DNA from: WLMZ01 sp037140375
GTDB lineage: Bacteria > Actinomycetota > Acidimicrobiia > Acidimicrobiales > Ilumatobacteraceae
Assembly: GCA_037140375.1 (NCBI GenBank)
Contig: JBAXER010000103.1
Location: forward strand, 1-7,514
DNA: 7,514 nucleotides
Direction of reading: 5' to 3'
Both the position numbers and the translations under genes were made by a program. The notes under the pieces were generated by a model that did no database searches, was not told the DNA's origin, and saw nothing but the letters and a program-made list of their open reading frames with translations. Positions within the stretch are counted from its first letter, which is position 1, and each line of letters opens with the position of its first letter. This document shows positions 1 to 6,393 of the stretch, in pieces.

Positions 1-33
1 TGAGCGGCTGAGGATGCTTAGCGGCTGAGGATG
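1..33. repeat. Imperfect tandem duplication (17-bp period) at the menA stop codon
   Basis: Positions 1-16 and 18-33 are the same 16-mer except for one base (tga versus tta at the left end). The core gcggctgaggatg is identical at 4-16 and 21-33. The right copy carries the menA stop codon (TAA, read on the minus strand at 20-18). In the left copy the equivalent triplet reads TCA. A period of 17 is not a multiple of three, so this looks like a replication-slippage duplication at the end of the gene that left the encoded C-terminus intact. The window begins at position 1, so further copies to the left cannot be excluded. Confidence 0.6.
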
Positions 34-905
34 AGACCCACGGCGCTGAGGACTCCGAACGCCAGCTGCAGCTTTCCGGTTTCGCCCAGTACGGCGATGA
101 GGTCTCGGCCCGCGGCACCGCGCACCACGCGACGAACCGGCGCGACAGCAAGCGCAATCGCTACAGCAGCGAGTGCCGTCAACGGACGCCACGCAACAGC
201 CGATACCAGCGCGCACACAAACGCCGACCCAATAAGCGCCACGTACAACACTCGCGTGCGCTGATCGCCGAGACGCACGGCAAGGGTCTTCTTGCCCACT
301 TCGCGATCGGTTGGGATGTCGCGCAGGTTGTTGATGACCAACAGCGCGCACGCAAGGGCGCCTACCGCGCAGCCCATCACGATGGAGAGTGCAGTGACTT
401 GTTGCGCAACGCCATAGGTGGTGCCAACGGTGGCGACGAGTCCGAAGAACACGAACACGAACAGTTCGCCGAGGCCGAGATAGCCATACGGCTTGGGCCC
501 GCCGGTGTAGAACCATGCGGCCAACAACGCTGCCGCACCGACGGCAATGAGCCACCACGATGTAGTTGCGGCGAGCACAAGCCCGGCTACTGCTGCAACA
601 CCAAAGGCGCTGAACGCCGCCTGCTTCACGGCCTTCGCTGGGGCGAGGCCTGATGCAACGAGGCGTACCGGACCGACACGAACATCGTCGGTGCCGCGGA
701 TGCCGTCGCTGTAGTCATTGGCGTAGTTCACGCCCACCTGCAGTGCGAGGCTCACAATGAGGGCCAACGCAGCACGCCACCAGACTGTGTTGTCGAGGCC
801 CGAAGCACAGGCCGCGCCAACGAGCACAGGCACCACGGCTGCCGGAAGGGTTCGTGGTCGCGAGCCGATGATCCAACGATTACCCACCTGAACTGCATTT
901 GTCAT
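18..905 (-). CDS. menA: 1,4-dihydroxy-2-naphthoate polyprenyltransferase MenA
   Basis: This is a 295-residue integral membrane prenyltransferase of the UbiA superfamily. MenA attaches the polyprenyl tail to 1,4-dihydroxy-2-naphthoate, giving demethylmenaquinone, late in menaquinone synthesis at the cytoplasmic membrane. Both Asp-rich, Mg-diphosphate-binding motifs are visible: NDYSDGIRGTDD at residues 63-74 and DIPTDREVGKKTLAVRLG at 196-213. The block YTGGPKPYGYLGLGE at 133-147 and the C-terminal LGETGKLQLAFG are typical of MenA rather than of UbiA or heme A synthase. About nine hydrophobic segments fit the nine-helix fold. I chose the ATG at 905, giving MTNAVQVGN. The frame stays open upstream to a TTG at 968, but that adds 21 non-hydrophobic, family-atypical residues. 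No strong Shine-Dalgarno precedes 905. The gene is divergent from the amidase-menE run. Length is normal for the family, and the tandem repeat at the 3' end does not disrupt it. Confidence 0.95.
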   Translation of the reverse strand: MTNAVQVGNRWIIGSRPRTLPAAVVPVLVGAACASGLDNTVWWRAALALIVSLALQVGVNYANDYSDGIRGTDDVRVGPVRLVASGLAPAKAVKQAAFSAFGVAAVAGLVLAATTSWWLIAVGAAALLAAWFYTGGPKPYGYLGLGELFVFVFFGLVATVGTTYGVAQQVTALSIVMGCAVGALACALLVINNLRDIPTDREVGKKTLAVRLGDQRTRVLYVALIGSAFVCALVSAVAWRPLTALAAVAIALAVAPVRRVVRGAAGRDLIAVLGETGKLQLAFGVLSAVGLILSR

Positions 906-940
906 GGCCACAGTGTGATCCGAAACACTCGCCGACGACG

Positions 941-968
941 AATACAGGCAATACTTCTGGGGCAACAA
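941..968 (-). promoter_or_regulatory. Candidate menA promoter (-35/-10)
   Basis: Read on the minus strand, TTGTTG (968-963) and TGTATT (946-941) are separated by 16 bp. They resemble a housekeeping -35 (TTGACA) and -10 (TATAAT) pair. They would start transcription around 930-935, about 25-30 bases before the menA ATG at 905. The match is partial, and such pairs occur by chance, so this is a candidate only. Confidence 0.25.
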
Positions 969-976
969 AGCAACGT

Positions 977-983
977 AGAGGAG
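977..983 (+). promoter_or_regulatory. Ribosome binding site deciding the amidase GTG start
   Basis: AGAGGAG lies five bases before the GTG at 989 and is a good Shine-Dalgarno match. It supports the GTG as the start over the in-frame ATG at 899, which would overlap the menA start region and add 30 low-complexity residues (MSWPQCDPKHSPTT...) absent from the amidase fold. It is the clearest ribosome binding site in the window. The downstream genes mostly lack one and appear to rely on translational coupling. Confidence 0.7.
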
Positions 984-988
984 TTGGC

Positions 989-2398
989 GTGTCGGGTGAA
1001 CTGTGGCGTGAAAGTGCTCTTGGGCTCGCTGAAATGATTCGTCGCGGCGACGTGTCGAGTCGTGAGGTCATCGACGCGCATCTGGCTCGCATCGAGCAGG
1101 TGAATCCGGCCCTCAACGCTGTGGTGCGAGTGCTCGCCGACGAAGCTCGGGCGCAGGCTGACGCAGCCGATCGCGCCCAGCGCGATGGCGCACCTTTGGG
1201 CGTGTTGCACGGCGTGCCCATCACGGTGAAAGAGAACATCGACCTCGCTGGCACGCCGACCACCAGCGGTGTGCCGTTCTTCGCCGATTCGATTGCCGAC
1301 ACCGATGCGCCGGTCGTTCATCGCATGCGCGCCGCTGGCGCAATCCCAATCGGCCGCACCAACCTGCCCGACTTCGGACTGCGAGTGCACACCGACTCCG
1401 AGCTTCACGGACTCACCCGCAATCCATGGAACCCGCACGTCACCGCTGGCGGCTCAAGCGGCGGCGAGGCAGCAGCAATCGCCACAGGCATGAGCCCGCT
1501 CGGTCTCGGTAACGACCTCGGCGGATCGCTGCGCAACCCTGCGCATTGCTGCGGCATCGCCAGCATTAAGCCCACCACCGGAGTCGTGCCATCGGCAACG
1601 GTAATTCCACCCACTGATGTCGCGATCTCGTTTCAGATCATGTCTGTGCAAGGCGTGATGGGTCGCCGCATCGCCGACGTGCGCGCCGGCTTCACGGCCA
1701 TCGCCGGAGTCGACAGCCGCGACCCCATCAGCGTGCCTGCAGTACTCAGCGATATGCCCACCGGCCGCCCGCTACGCATCGCTGTGTTGCCAGAGCCAGC
1801 TGGCGGCCGCACCGACGCCGGTATTGCCGCTGCCACACGTAACGCCGCAAACGCACTGGCCGACATGGGCCACCACGTGACCGAAACAAGTCCCGCCAGT
1901 TATGCGCGCAGCATCGAACTGTGGGGACTTCTGCTCAGCGGCGATCTGCGCAGCCAACGTCCACTGCTCGACATGGTGCTCGGCGAAGGCGGCAGGCGCT
2001 TCCTCGATCTCACCGACGTGAACTTCCCCGATCTCGATGTTGCTGGCTGGAGCGCGATCCACACTGAGCGCTACGGAGTGGCGTGCGAGTGGGCCGAGTT
2101 CTTCACTCAGTTCGACGCACTGATCACTCCAGTGTGGGCGCATCCGGCGTTCGCCCATGGCGCAGACATCGCCGATTCCGATGGCGCGATGATGACCCTC
2201 GAGACACTCCGTCCCGTGCTGCCACCAAACCTGCTCGGACTCCCTGCGGCGGTCACCCCCGCAGGAATGTCCAACGGCTTGCCGGTTGGCATTCAGGTCA
2301 TCGGCGACCGGTTCCACGATCTGTCGTGCCTCTCGATCGCTGAGCTGATTGAGCAGTCGTTGGGCACGCTCACTCCAATCGACCCAGTTCTCGCCTGA
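989..2398 (+). CDS. Amidase-signature family hydrolase (amidase, EC 3.5.1.4-like)
   Basis: This is a 469-residue cytoplasmic amidase-signature enzyme that hydrolyses a carboxamide or related C-N bond. The catalytic Ser-cisSer-Lys triad can be placed: Lys81 in ITVKENIDLAGTPTT, cis-Ser156 in AGGSSGGEAAA, and nucleophile Ser180 in GNDLGGSLRNPAHCCG. The 24-residue gap between the two serines matches the family. The oxyanion/nucleophile loop reads GNDLGGSLR rather than the GTDTGGSIR usual in GatA. No gatB or gatC adjoins it, so a glutamyl-tRNA amidotransferase subunit is unlikely. The start is the GTG at 989, preceded by AGAGGAG. There is no signal peptide or membrane segment. It ends 3 bp before menE and so is probably co-transcribed with it. 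No known step of menaquinone or glycerol metabolism needs an amidase, so the substrate is unknown. Aliphatic or aryl amides, or cyclic amides as for 6-aminohexanoate-dimer hydrolase relatives, are possible. Confidence 0.92.
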   Translation: MSGELWRESALGLAEMIRRGDVSSREVIDAHLARIEQVNPALNAVVRVLADEARAQADAADRAQRDGAPLGVLHGVPITVKENIDLAGTPTTSGVPFFADSIADTDAPVVHRMRAAGAIPIGRTNLPDFGLRVHTDSELHGLTRNPWNPHVTAGGSSGGEAAAIATGMSPLGLGNDLGGSLRNPAHCCGIASIKPTTGVVPSATVIPPTDVAISFQIMSVQGVMGRRIADVRAGFTAIAGVDSRDPISVPAVLSDMPTGRPLRIAVLPEPAGGRTDAGIAAATRNAANALADMGHHVTETSPASYARSIELWGLLLSGDLRSQRPLLDMVLGEGGRRFLDLTDVNFPDLDVAGWSAIHTERYGVACEWAEFFTQFDALITPVWAHPAFAHGADIADSDGAMMTLETLRPVLPPNLLGLPAAVTPAGMSNGLPVGIQVIGDRFHDLSCLSIAELIEQSLGTLTPIDPVLA

Positions 2399-2401
2399 GC
2401 A

Positions 2402-3553
2402 ATGCATCAACTCGTCGCGCTCGATCTTCCTGGAGGACCCGACTTTGTTGGCGCGCTTCAACAGGTGTGGAGCGACGGCGATGCGGCCCTGCCGATCGAT
2501 CAGCGGCTCAGCACAGCAGCACGCGCCGAGGTCATGCGCGCGATGGCCGCAGGCGCTGTCATCGACACCAGCGGCCGGTCGGCGCTCAACGATTCACGTT
2601 CTGTTGAACCCGGCGACGCACTGGTTGTTGCCACCAGCGGATCCACTGGCCAACCTAAAGGTGTGGTGCTTACTCACACCGCTGTTGCGGCATCGGCCGA
2701 TGCAACCAGCAAGCGTCTCGGTGTCACCGACGACGATCATTGGCTGGCCTGCCTTCCGTTGTCCCACGTAGGTGGCCTGTCGGTGATCACACGAGCATTG
2801 CACCGCGGCACCGCCCTCACCGTGTTACCTCGCTTCGATGCCGATGCCGTCACCCAAGCAGCGGCCGACGGCGCCACGCTCACTTCGCTGGTCGCCACCG
2901 CGCTTACCCGCATTGACCCATCGATCTTTCGATGCATCGTGCTGGGCGGCGGGCCACCACCCGATCCGCGTCCGGCAAACACAGTGACTACGTATGGCCT
3001 CACCGAAACCGGCAGCGGCGTTGTGTATGACGGCGTTGCGCTCGATGGTGTCGAGATCGAAATCGCAGCCGACGGCGAGATCCTGTTGCGCTGCCCGATG
3101 ATGTTGCGCACGTATCGCAATGGTCACTCGCCAATCGACAGCCGCGGGTTTCTGCACACCGACGATCTGGGGCACTGGCTTCCCGATGGCCGACTGAGCG
3201 TGCAAGGGCGCCGAGGCGACCTCATTATCACCGGCGGCGAAAACGTGTGGCCCGAAGTCGTTGAGGCCACGCTGGCGCTGCACCCAGGCGTCGAAGAAGT
3301 TGGCGTCGTCGGAGTCGACGACGCGCAATGGGGCCAAGCAGTCGCTGCGTGGGTCGTGCCGAGCGATCCTGCGAACCCTCCTTCGCTCGACGATCTGCGC
3401 GGCTTCGCCCGCGAGCACATCGCCGCGTTCATGGCACCGCGATCGTTGTTCATCGTGTCGCAATTGCCTCGCACCAACATCGGCAAGCTTCAGCGCTCTC
3501 GACTCCGTTCACTGCACGGCTCCGCCCAAGGGACACAGCCACATGAATCGTGA
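2402..3553 (+). CDS. menE: o-succinylbenzoate--CoA ligase MenE
   Basis: This is a 383-residue acyl-adenylate-forming (ANL superfamily) enzyme. MenE activates o-succinylbenzoate with ATP and CoA to OSB-CoA, the substrate of naphthoate synthase MenB in menaquinone synthesis. Visible core motifs are the phosphate-binding loop ATSGSTGQPKGVVLTH (77-92), the substrate-side PLSHVGGL (119-126), YGLTETGSG (198-206), HTDDLGHWLPDGRL (252-265), the hinge region GRRGDLIITGGENVWP (269-284) and catalytic Lys362 in RTNIGKLQRSRL. The N-terminus (LDLPGGPDFVGAL) and the short length, against about 500 residues for general acyl-CoA synthetases, resemble the compact MenE of actinobacteria. The ATG lies 3 bp after the amidase stop with no obvious Shine-Dalgarno, suggesting translational coupling. 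The tail after about residue 371 is polar and probably not part of the fold. Divergent menA nearby supports the pathway call. Another small acyl-CoA ligase is the less likely alternative. Confidence 0.92.
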   Translation: MHQLVALDLPGGPDFVGALQQVWSDGDAALPIDQRLSTAARAEVMRAMAAGAVIDTSGRSALNDSRSVEPGDALVVATSGSTGQPKGVVLTHTAVAASADATSKRLGVTDDDHWLACLPLSHVGGLSVITRALHRGTALTVLPRFDADAVTQAAADGATLTSLVATALTRIDPSIFRCIVLGGGPPPDPRPANTVTTYGLTETGSGVVYDGVALDGVEIEIAADGEILLRCPMMLRTYRNGHSPIDSRGFLHTDDLGHWLPDGRLSVQGRRGDLIITGGENVWPEVVEATLALHPGVEEVGVVGVDDAQWGQAVAAWVVPSDPANPPSLDDLRGFAREHIAAFMAPRSLFIVSQLPRTNIGKLQRSRLRSLHGSAQGTQPHES

Positions 3554-3581
3554 AGCGCACACGAGAGTGACTGCGTAGCTC

Positions 3582-5009
3582 ATGCGCATTCTCGCGATCG
3601 ACCAAGGCACATCTGCCACGAAAGCAATCGTTGTGGCGCACGGCCATGTCGTGGCCGAAGCCGAATCGGCGTGCGCGCCCACGGCCACACCCGACGGCGG
3701 CGTTGAGGTCGATCCCGAACTCTTGTGGCAAAGCATGCTCGCCGCCGGCCGGGCCGCTCTCGAACTCGCCGGCGGACACATCCCCGACGCAATCGGGCTT
3801 GCCAATCAAGGCGAAACCGTTTTGGCTTGGGATCGCAGCACCGGCCAACCACTCAGCAACTGCATCGTGTGGCAAGACCGCCGCAGCGCACCGCTGTGCG
3901 AGCAGATGCGTGCCAATGGTTGGGGCGAACGGCTCGCCCAGATCACCGGACTTGAGCTCGACCCGTACTTCGTTGCGCCAAAGATCGCGTGGCTTCGCGA
4001 CCGAGTTGCCGCATCGGCGGTCATCACCACCACCGACGTGTGGCTGCTGCATCGACTGTGCGGATCATTCGTGACCGACGCGGCCACGGCGAGTCGAACA
4101 TTGTTGGTCGACCTCGACACGGTTACATGGAGTCCCGAGGCATGCGATGCGTTCGGCATCGACATTCATTCGCTACCCAAGATCGTTCGCAATGCCGGTT
4201 ACATCGGCGACACCACGGCGTTCAGCGACACACCCGTGCCGGTCACCGGCGCATGTGTCGATCAGCAGGCCGCGCTGTTTGCCGAGTCATGCATCGAGTC
4301 CGGCGAAGCGAAGTGCACCTACGGCACCGGCGCGTTCATACTGGCGTCCACTGGCCACACCCCGACGCGCTCTACCAACGGCCTCGTGGGTTGCGTGGCA
4401 TGGCAGCTGCCCGACGACACCACGTGGTGCCTCGATGGTCAGGTGTTCACCGTTGGCGCCGCGGTCACGTGGCTGCACGAGGTTGGTTTCATCAGCGGAC
4501 CCGAAGACCTCGACGCGCTGGGCGGCACTGTTGCTGGCCCTGAGGGGGTCACGTTTGTCCCTGGCCTCGCCGGTCTCGGCGCACCATTTTGGGCACCCAA
4601 CGCCAAGGGCGCGCTCACCGGTTTATCGCTCAGCACATCGCGTGCGCATGTGGTTCGTTCGGTCATCGAAGGCATCGCTGCCCAAGTCACATGGTTGGCT
4701 CGTGCTGCGGGCGCCGACCTCGGCAAACCGTTGGTGCGCTTGCGGGTCGACGGCGGACTCACACGATCACACGTGTTGCTTCAAACGCAAGCAGATCTCC
4801 TGCAGGCACCCATCGAGGTCTACCCATCGCCCAATGCAACAGCGCTTGGCGTCGCCGCGTTTGCCCAACTCGGCGCGGGCGGCAAAGCATCGCTGCACTC
4901 ATGGAAGCCATCTGCTGTCATCGAACCACGCATCTCGATCGACGAAGCCAACGAACGTCTCGACGCATGGCGCGCCGTTGCCCAAGCCACCCTGCAGCTC
5001 GATGCCTGA
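3582..5009 (+). CDS. FGGY-family carbohydrate kinase, glycerol kinase-like
   Basis: This 475-residue cytoplasmic sugar/polyol kinase has the two-lobed FGGY fold. ATP-phosphate loop 1 is AIDQGTSATKAIVV (5-18). Other glycerol-kinase-like blocks are NCIVWQDRRSAP (93-104), ITGLELDPYF (121-130), the catalytic-base segment GACVDQQAALF with Asp227, KCTYGTGAFILASTG (244-258), GLGAPFWAPNAKGALTGLS (331-349), LRVDGGLTRSHVLLQ (387-401) and the adenine-side PNATALGVAAFAQLG (417-431). Compared with E. coli GlpK, the glycerol ligands Glu84, Tyr135 and Asp245 appear conserved (Glu78, Tyr129, Asp227). The strongly conserved Arg83 is Gly77 here (NQGET for NQRET). Two dehydrogenase genes follow immediately, which favours glycerol or a related polyol, but the substitution leaves the substrate open. 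An in-frame TAG at 3576 rules out an earlier start. The Shine-Dalgarno is weak, with gagag at 3563-3567 rather far away. The gene is slightly shorter than the roughly 500 residues typical of GlpK. Confidence 0.88.
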   Translation: MRILAIDQGTSATKAIVVAHGHVVAEAESACAPTATPDGGVEVDPELLWQSMLAAGRAALELAGGHIPDAIGLANQGETVLAWDRSTGQPLSNCIVWQDRRSAPLCEQMRANGWGERLAQITGLELDPYFVAPKIAWLRDRVAASAVITTTDVWLLHRLCGSFVTDAATASRTLLVDLDTVTWSPEACDAFGIDIHSLPKIVRNAGYIGDTTAFSDTPVPVTGACVDQQAALFAESCIESGEAKCTYGTGAFILASTGHTPTRSTNGLVGCVAWQLPDDTTWCLDGQVFTVGAAVTWLHEVGFISGPEDLDALGGTVAGPEGVTFVPGLAGLGAPFWAPNAKGALTGLSLSTSRAHVVRSVIEGIAAQVTWLARAAGADLGKPLVRLRVDGGLTRSHVLLQTQADLLQAPIEVYPSPNATALGVAAFAQLGAGGKASLHSWKPSAVIEPRISIDEANERLDAWRAVAQATLQLDA

Positions 5010-6393
5010 GGTCTACGACGTTGTCATCATTGGCGCAGGAGTAGTGGGCACCGCTGTCGCTCGCTTGTTGTCGCATCACCATCTTGAGGTTGCGCTGCTC
5101 GACGCCGCACCCGACATCGGCGCCGGCACCAGCAAGGCCAACACCGCCATTTTGCACACAGGATTCGATGCCACGCCCGGCTCGCTTGAGTCACGCCTCG
5201 TTGCCCGTGGCTACGCACTGCTCAACGACTACGCGCCAACCGTGGGCATTGCCATTGAGCCCATCGGCGCGCTGCTCGTTGCGTGGGACGACGAGCAGGC
5301 TGAATCGCTCAACACCAGCGCCCAGAAAGCCATCGCCAACGGATACCTCGGCTCCTCGCTAATCGACGCGCAGTCTGTGTACGAACTTGAGCCGCACCTC
5401 GCGAGCGGCGCACGCGGCGCAATGGTGGTTCCCGACGAGTTCATCATCGATCCGTGGAGCACCCCACTGGCGTTCGCCAAAGAGGCCATCACTAACGGGG
5501 TCACGTGGCTGCCGAATCACAGCGTCACCAAACTCGATCGCTCCAACGACATCACCGTGATCAGCACCGCCGAGCAACACACGCTGCGGGCGCGCTGCGT
5601 GGTGAACGCTGCCGGCCTGCGCAGCGACGACGTGCACGCGTTGTTCGGCTTGACCGGCTTCACCGTGCGACCGCGTCGCGGTGAACTCATCGTGTTCGAC
5701 AAGCTCGCTCGGCCGCTGCTGTCGCACACGATTCTGCCGGTGCCTACATCGCACACAAAGGGCGTACTCGTGGCGCCAACTGTGTTCGGCAACATCATGC
5801 TCGGACCCACCGCCGACGACATCGACGACAAGACCGCAACCGGTTCAACCCGAGCCGGAATCGACGCTCTGCTCGCCAAAGGTCAGCGCATTCTTCCGGC
5901 GCTGCTGAACGAAGAAGTCACGGCGGTCTATGCCGGGTTGCGCGCCGCTACACAGCACTCCGACTACCAGATCAGCCATGATTCAGCGTTGGGTTACGTG
6001 TGTCTCGGCGGCATCCGCTCCACCGGCCTCACGGCCTCTATGGCACTCGCCGAAGAAGCCCTCGCGCTGCTACAACAGTGCGGCCTTGCGGTCACTCCGA
6101 AGGCCTCCGACGAGTTGCGCTCGATTCGCGTGACCAACCTCGGCGAAGCCTTTGAGCGTCCGTATCAACGTGGCTCGAGCGGCGCCATCGTGTGCCACTG
6201 CGAACGCACCACCAACGATGAGATCGTTGAGGCGTGCACTGTGGCGCCCGCAGCTACAACGCTCGACGGAATCCGTCGCCGCACACGGGCACTCGGCGGC
6301 CGTTGCCAAGGCTTCTACTGCAGCGCCGAAGTGTGTGCGCTCGCCGCGAATGCAAGCGGACAACCAATGAGCGATTGGCTCGGCAACCAATGA
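5002..6393 (+). CDS. GlpA-like FAD-dependent oxidoreductase with C-terminal BFD [2Fe-2S] domain (putative glycerol-3-phosphate dehydrogenase)
   Basis: This 463-residue protein has an N-terminal DAO-type flavoprotein domain and a C-terminal BFD-like iron-sulfur domain. The FAD-binding Rossmann motif is VVIIGAGVVGTAVA (7-20), with Asp34 ending the second strand. GTSKANTAILHTGFDA (42-57), VVNAAGLRSDDV and GGIRSTGLTASMALAEE (336-352) are hallmarks of the anaerobic-type glycerol-3-phosphate dehydrogenase/L-2-hydroxyglutarate oxidase-like group. The C-terminal domain places Cys398, Cys400, Cys435 and Cys440 as CxC-x34-CxxxxC, the usual 2Fe-2S ligand spacing of BFD domains. From family knowledge it would oxidise sn-glycerol-3-phosphate to dihydroxyacetone phosphate and hand electrons through FAD and the cluster to partner subunits and quinone. 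The start is the ATG at 5002 inside the kinase stop region (8-bp overlap). The frame is also open upstream to 4147, but those 285 codons only shadow the kinase. An L-2-hydroxyglutarate-oxidase-like activity is the main alternative. Confidence 0.88.
   Translation: MPEVYDVVIIGAGVVGTAVARLLSHHHLEVALLDAAPDIGAGTSKANTAILHTGFDATPGSLESRLVARGYALLNDYAPTVGIAIEPIGALLVAWDDEQAESLNTSAQKAIANGYLGSSLIDAQSVYELEPHLASGARGAMVVPDEFIIDPWSTPLAFAKEAITNGVTWLPNHSVTKLDRSNDITVISTAEQHTLRARCVVNAAGLRSDDVHALFGLTGFTVRPRRGELIVFDKLARPLLSHTILPVPTSHTKGVLVAPTVFGNIMLGPTADDIDDKTATGSTRAGIDALLAKGQRILPALLNEEVTAVYAGLRAATQHSDYQISHDSALGYVCLGGIRSTGLTASMALAEEALALLQQCGLAVTPKASDELRSIRVTNLGEAFERPYQRGSSGAIVCHCERTTNDEIVEACTVAPAATTLDGIRRRTRALGGRCQGFYCSAEVCALAANASGQPMSDWLGNQ

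Larger units (their letters stand above)
906..988. promoter_or_regulatory. Divergent intergenic region between menA and the amidase-menE run
   Basis: This 83-bp spacer separates two divergently transcribed gene sets, so it should hold the promoter of menA and that of the rightward run. It includes a short inverted repeat, agtgt at 912-916 and acact at 925-929 with an 8-bp loop. That is too short to call an operator with confidence. I find no convincing rightward -35/-10 pair; aatact at 950-955 is the best -10-like hexamer. A riboswitch or leader RNA is unlikely given the length. Confidence 0.5.

Noticed and set aside
912..929. Inverted repeat agtgt/acact as an operator
   Set aside because: Five-base arms with an 8-base loop are expected by chance, and no known regulator site is recognisable. 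It is kept only as a note in the spacer entry.
906..968. Longer MenA start at the TTG at 968
   Set aside because: The extra 21 residues are not MenA-like, and the ATG at 905 gives a typical N-terminus just before the first membrane segment.
899..988. Longer amidase start at the ATG at 899
   Set aside because: It would overlap the menA start codon, it adds 30 residues outside the amidase fold, and the good AGAGGAG site points to the GTG at 989.
989..2398. Glutamyl/aspartyl-tRNA amidotransferase subunit GatA
   Set aside because: There is no gatB or gatC neighbour, and the nucleophile loop differs from the GatA consensus.
1772..2461. Minus-strand ORF of 229 codons opposite the amidase end and menE start
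   Set aside because: It spans two real genes on the other strand, has no motif, and is explained by GC-rich codon bias.
2825..3463. Minus-strand ORF of 212 codons opposite menE
   Set aside because: It is antisense to conserved adenylation motifs and has no family features of its own.
3554..3581. Terminator between menE and the kinase
   Set aside because: The 28-bp gap has no GC-rich hairpin followed by a T-run, so I see no sign that transcription stops there.
3450..4052. Minus-strand ORF of 200 codons across the menE-kinase junction
   Set aside because: It overlaps the ends of two supported genes, and its translation is unremarkable.
4147..5001. Long open extension upstream of the GlpA-like gene (285 codons in frame)
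   Set aside because: It overlaps the well-supported kinase in another frame, and its translation is Arg/Ser/Pro-rich with no family motif. The oxidoreductase begins at the ATG at 5002, immediately before the FAD motif.
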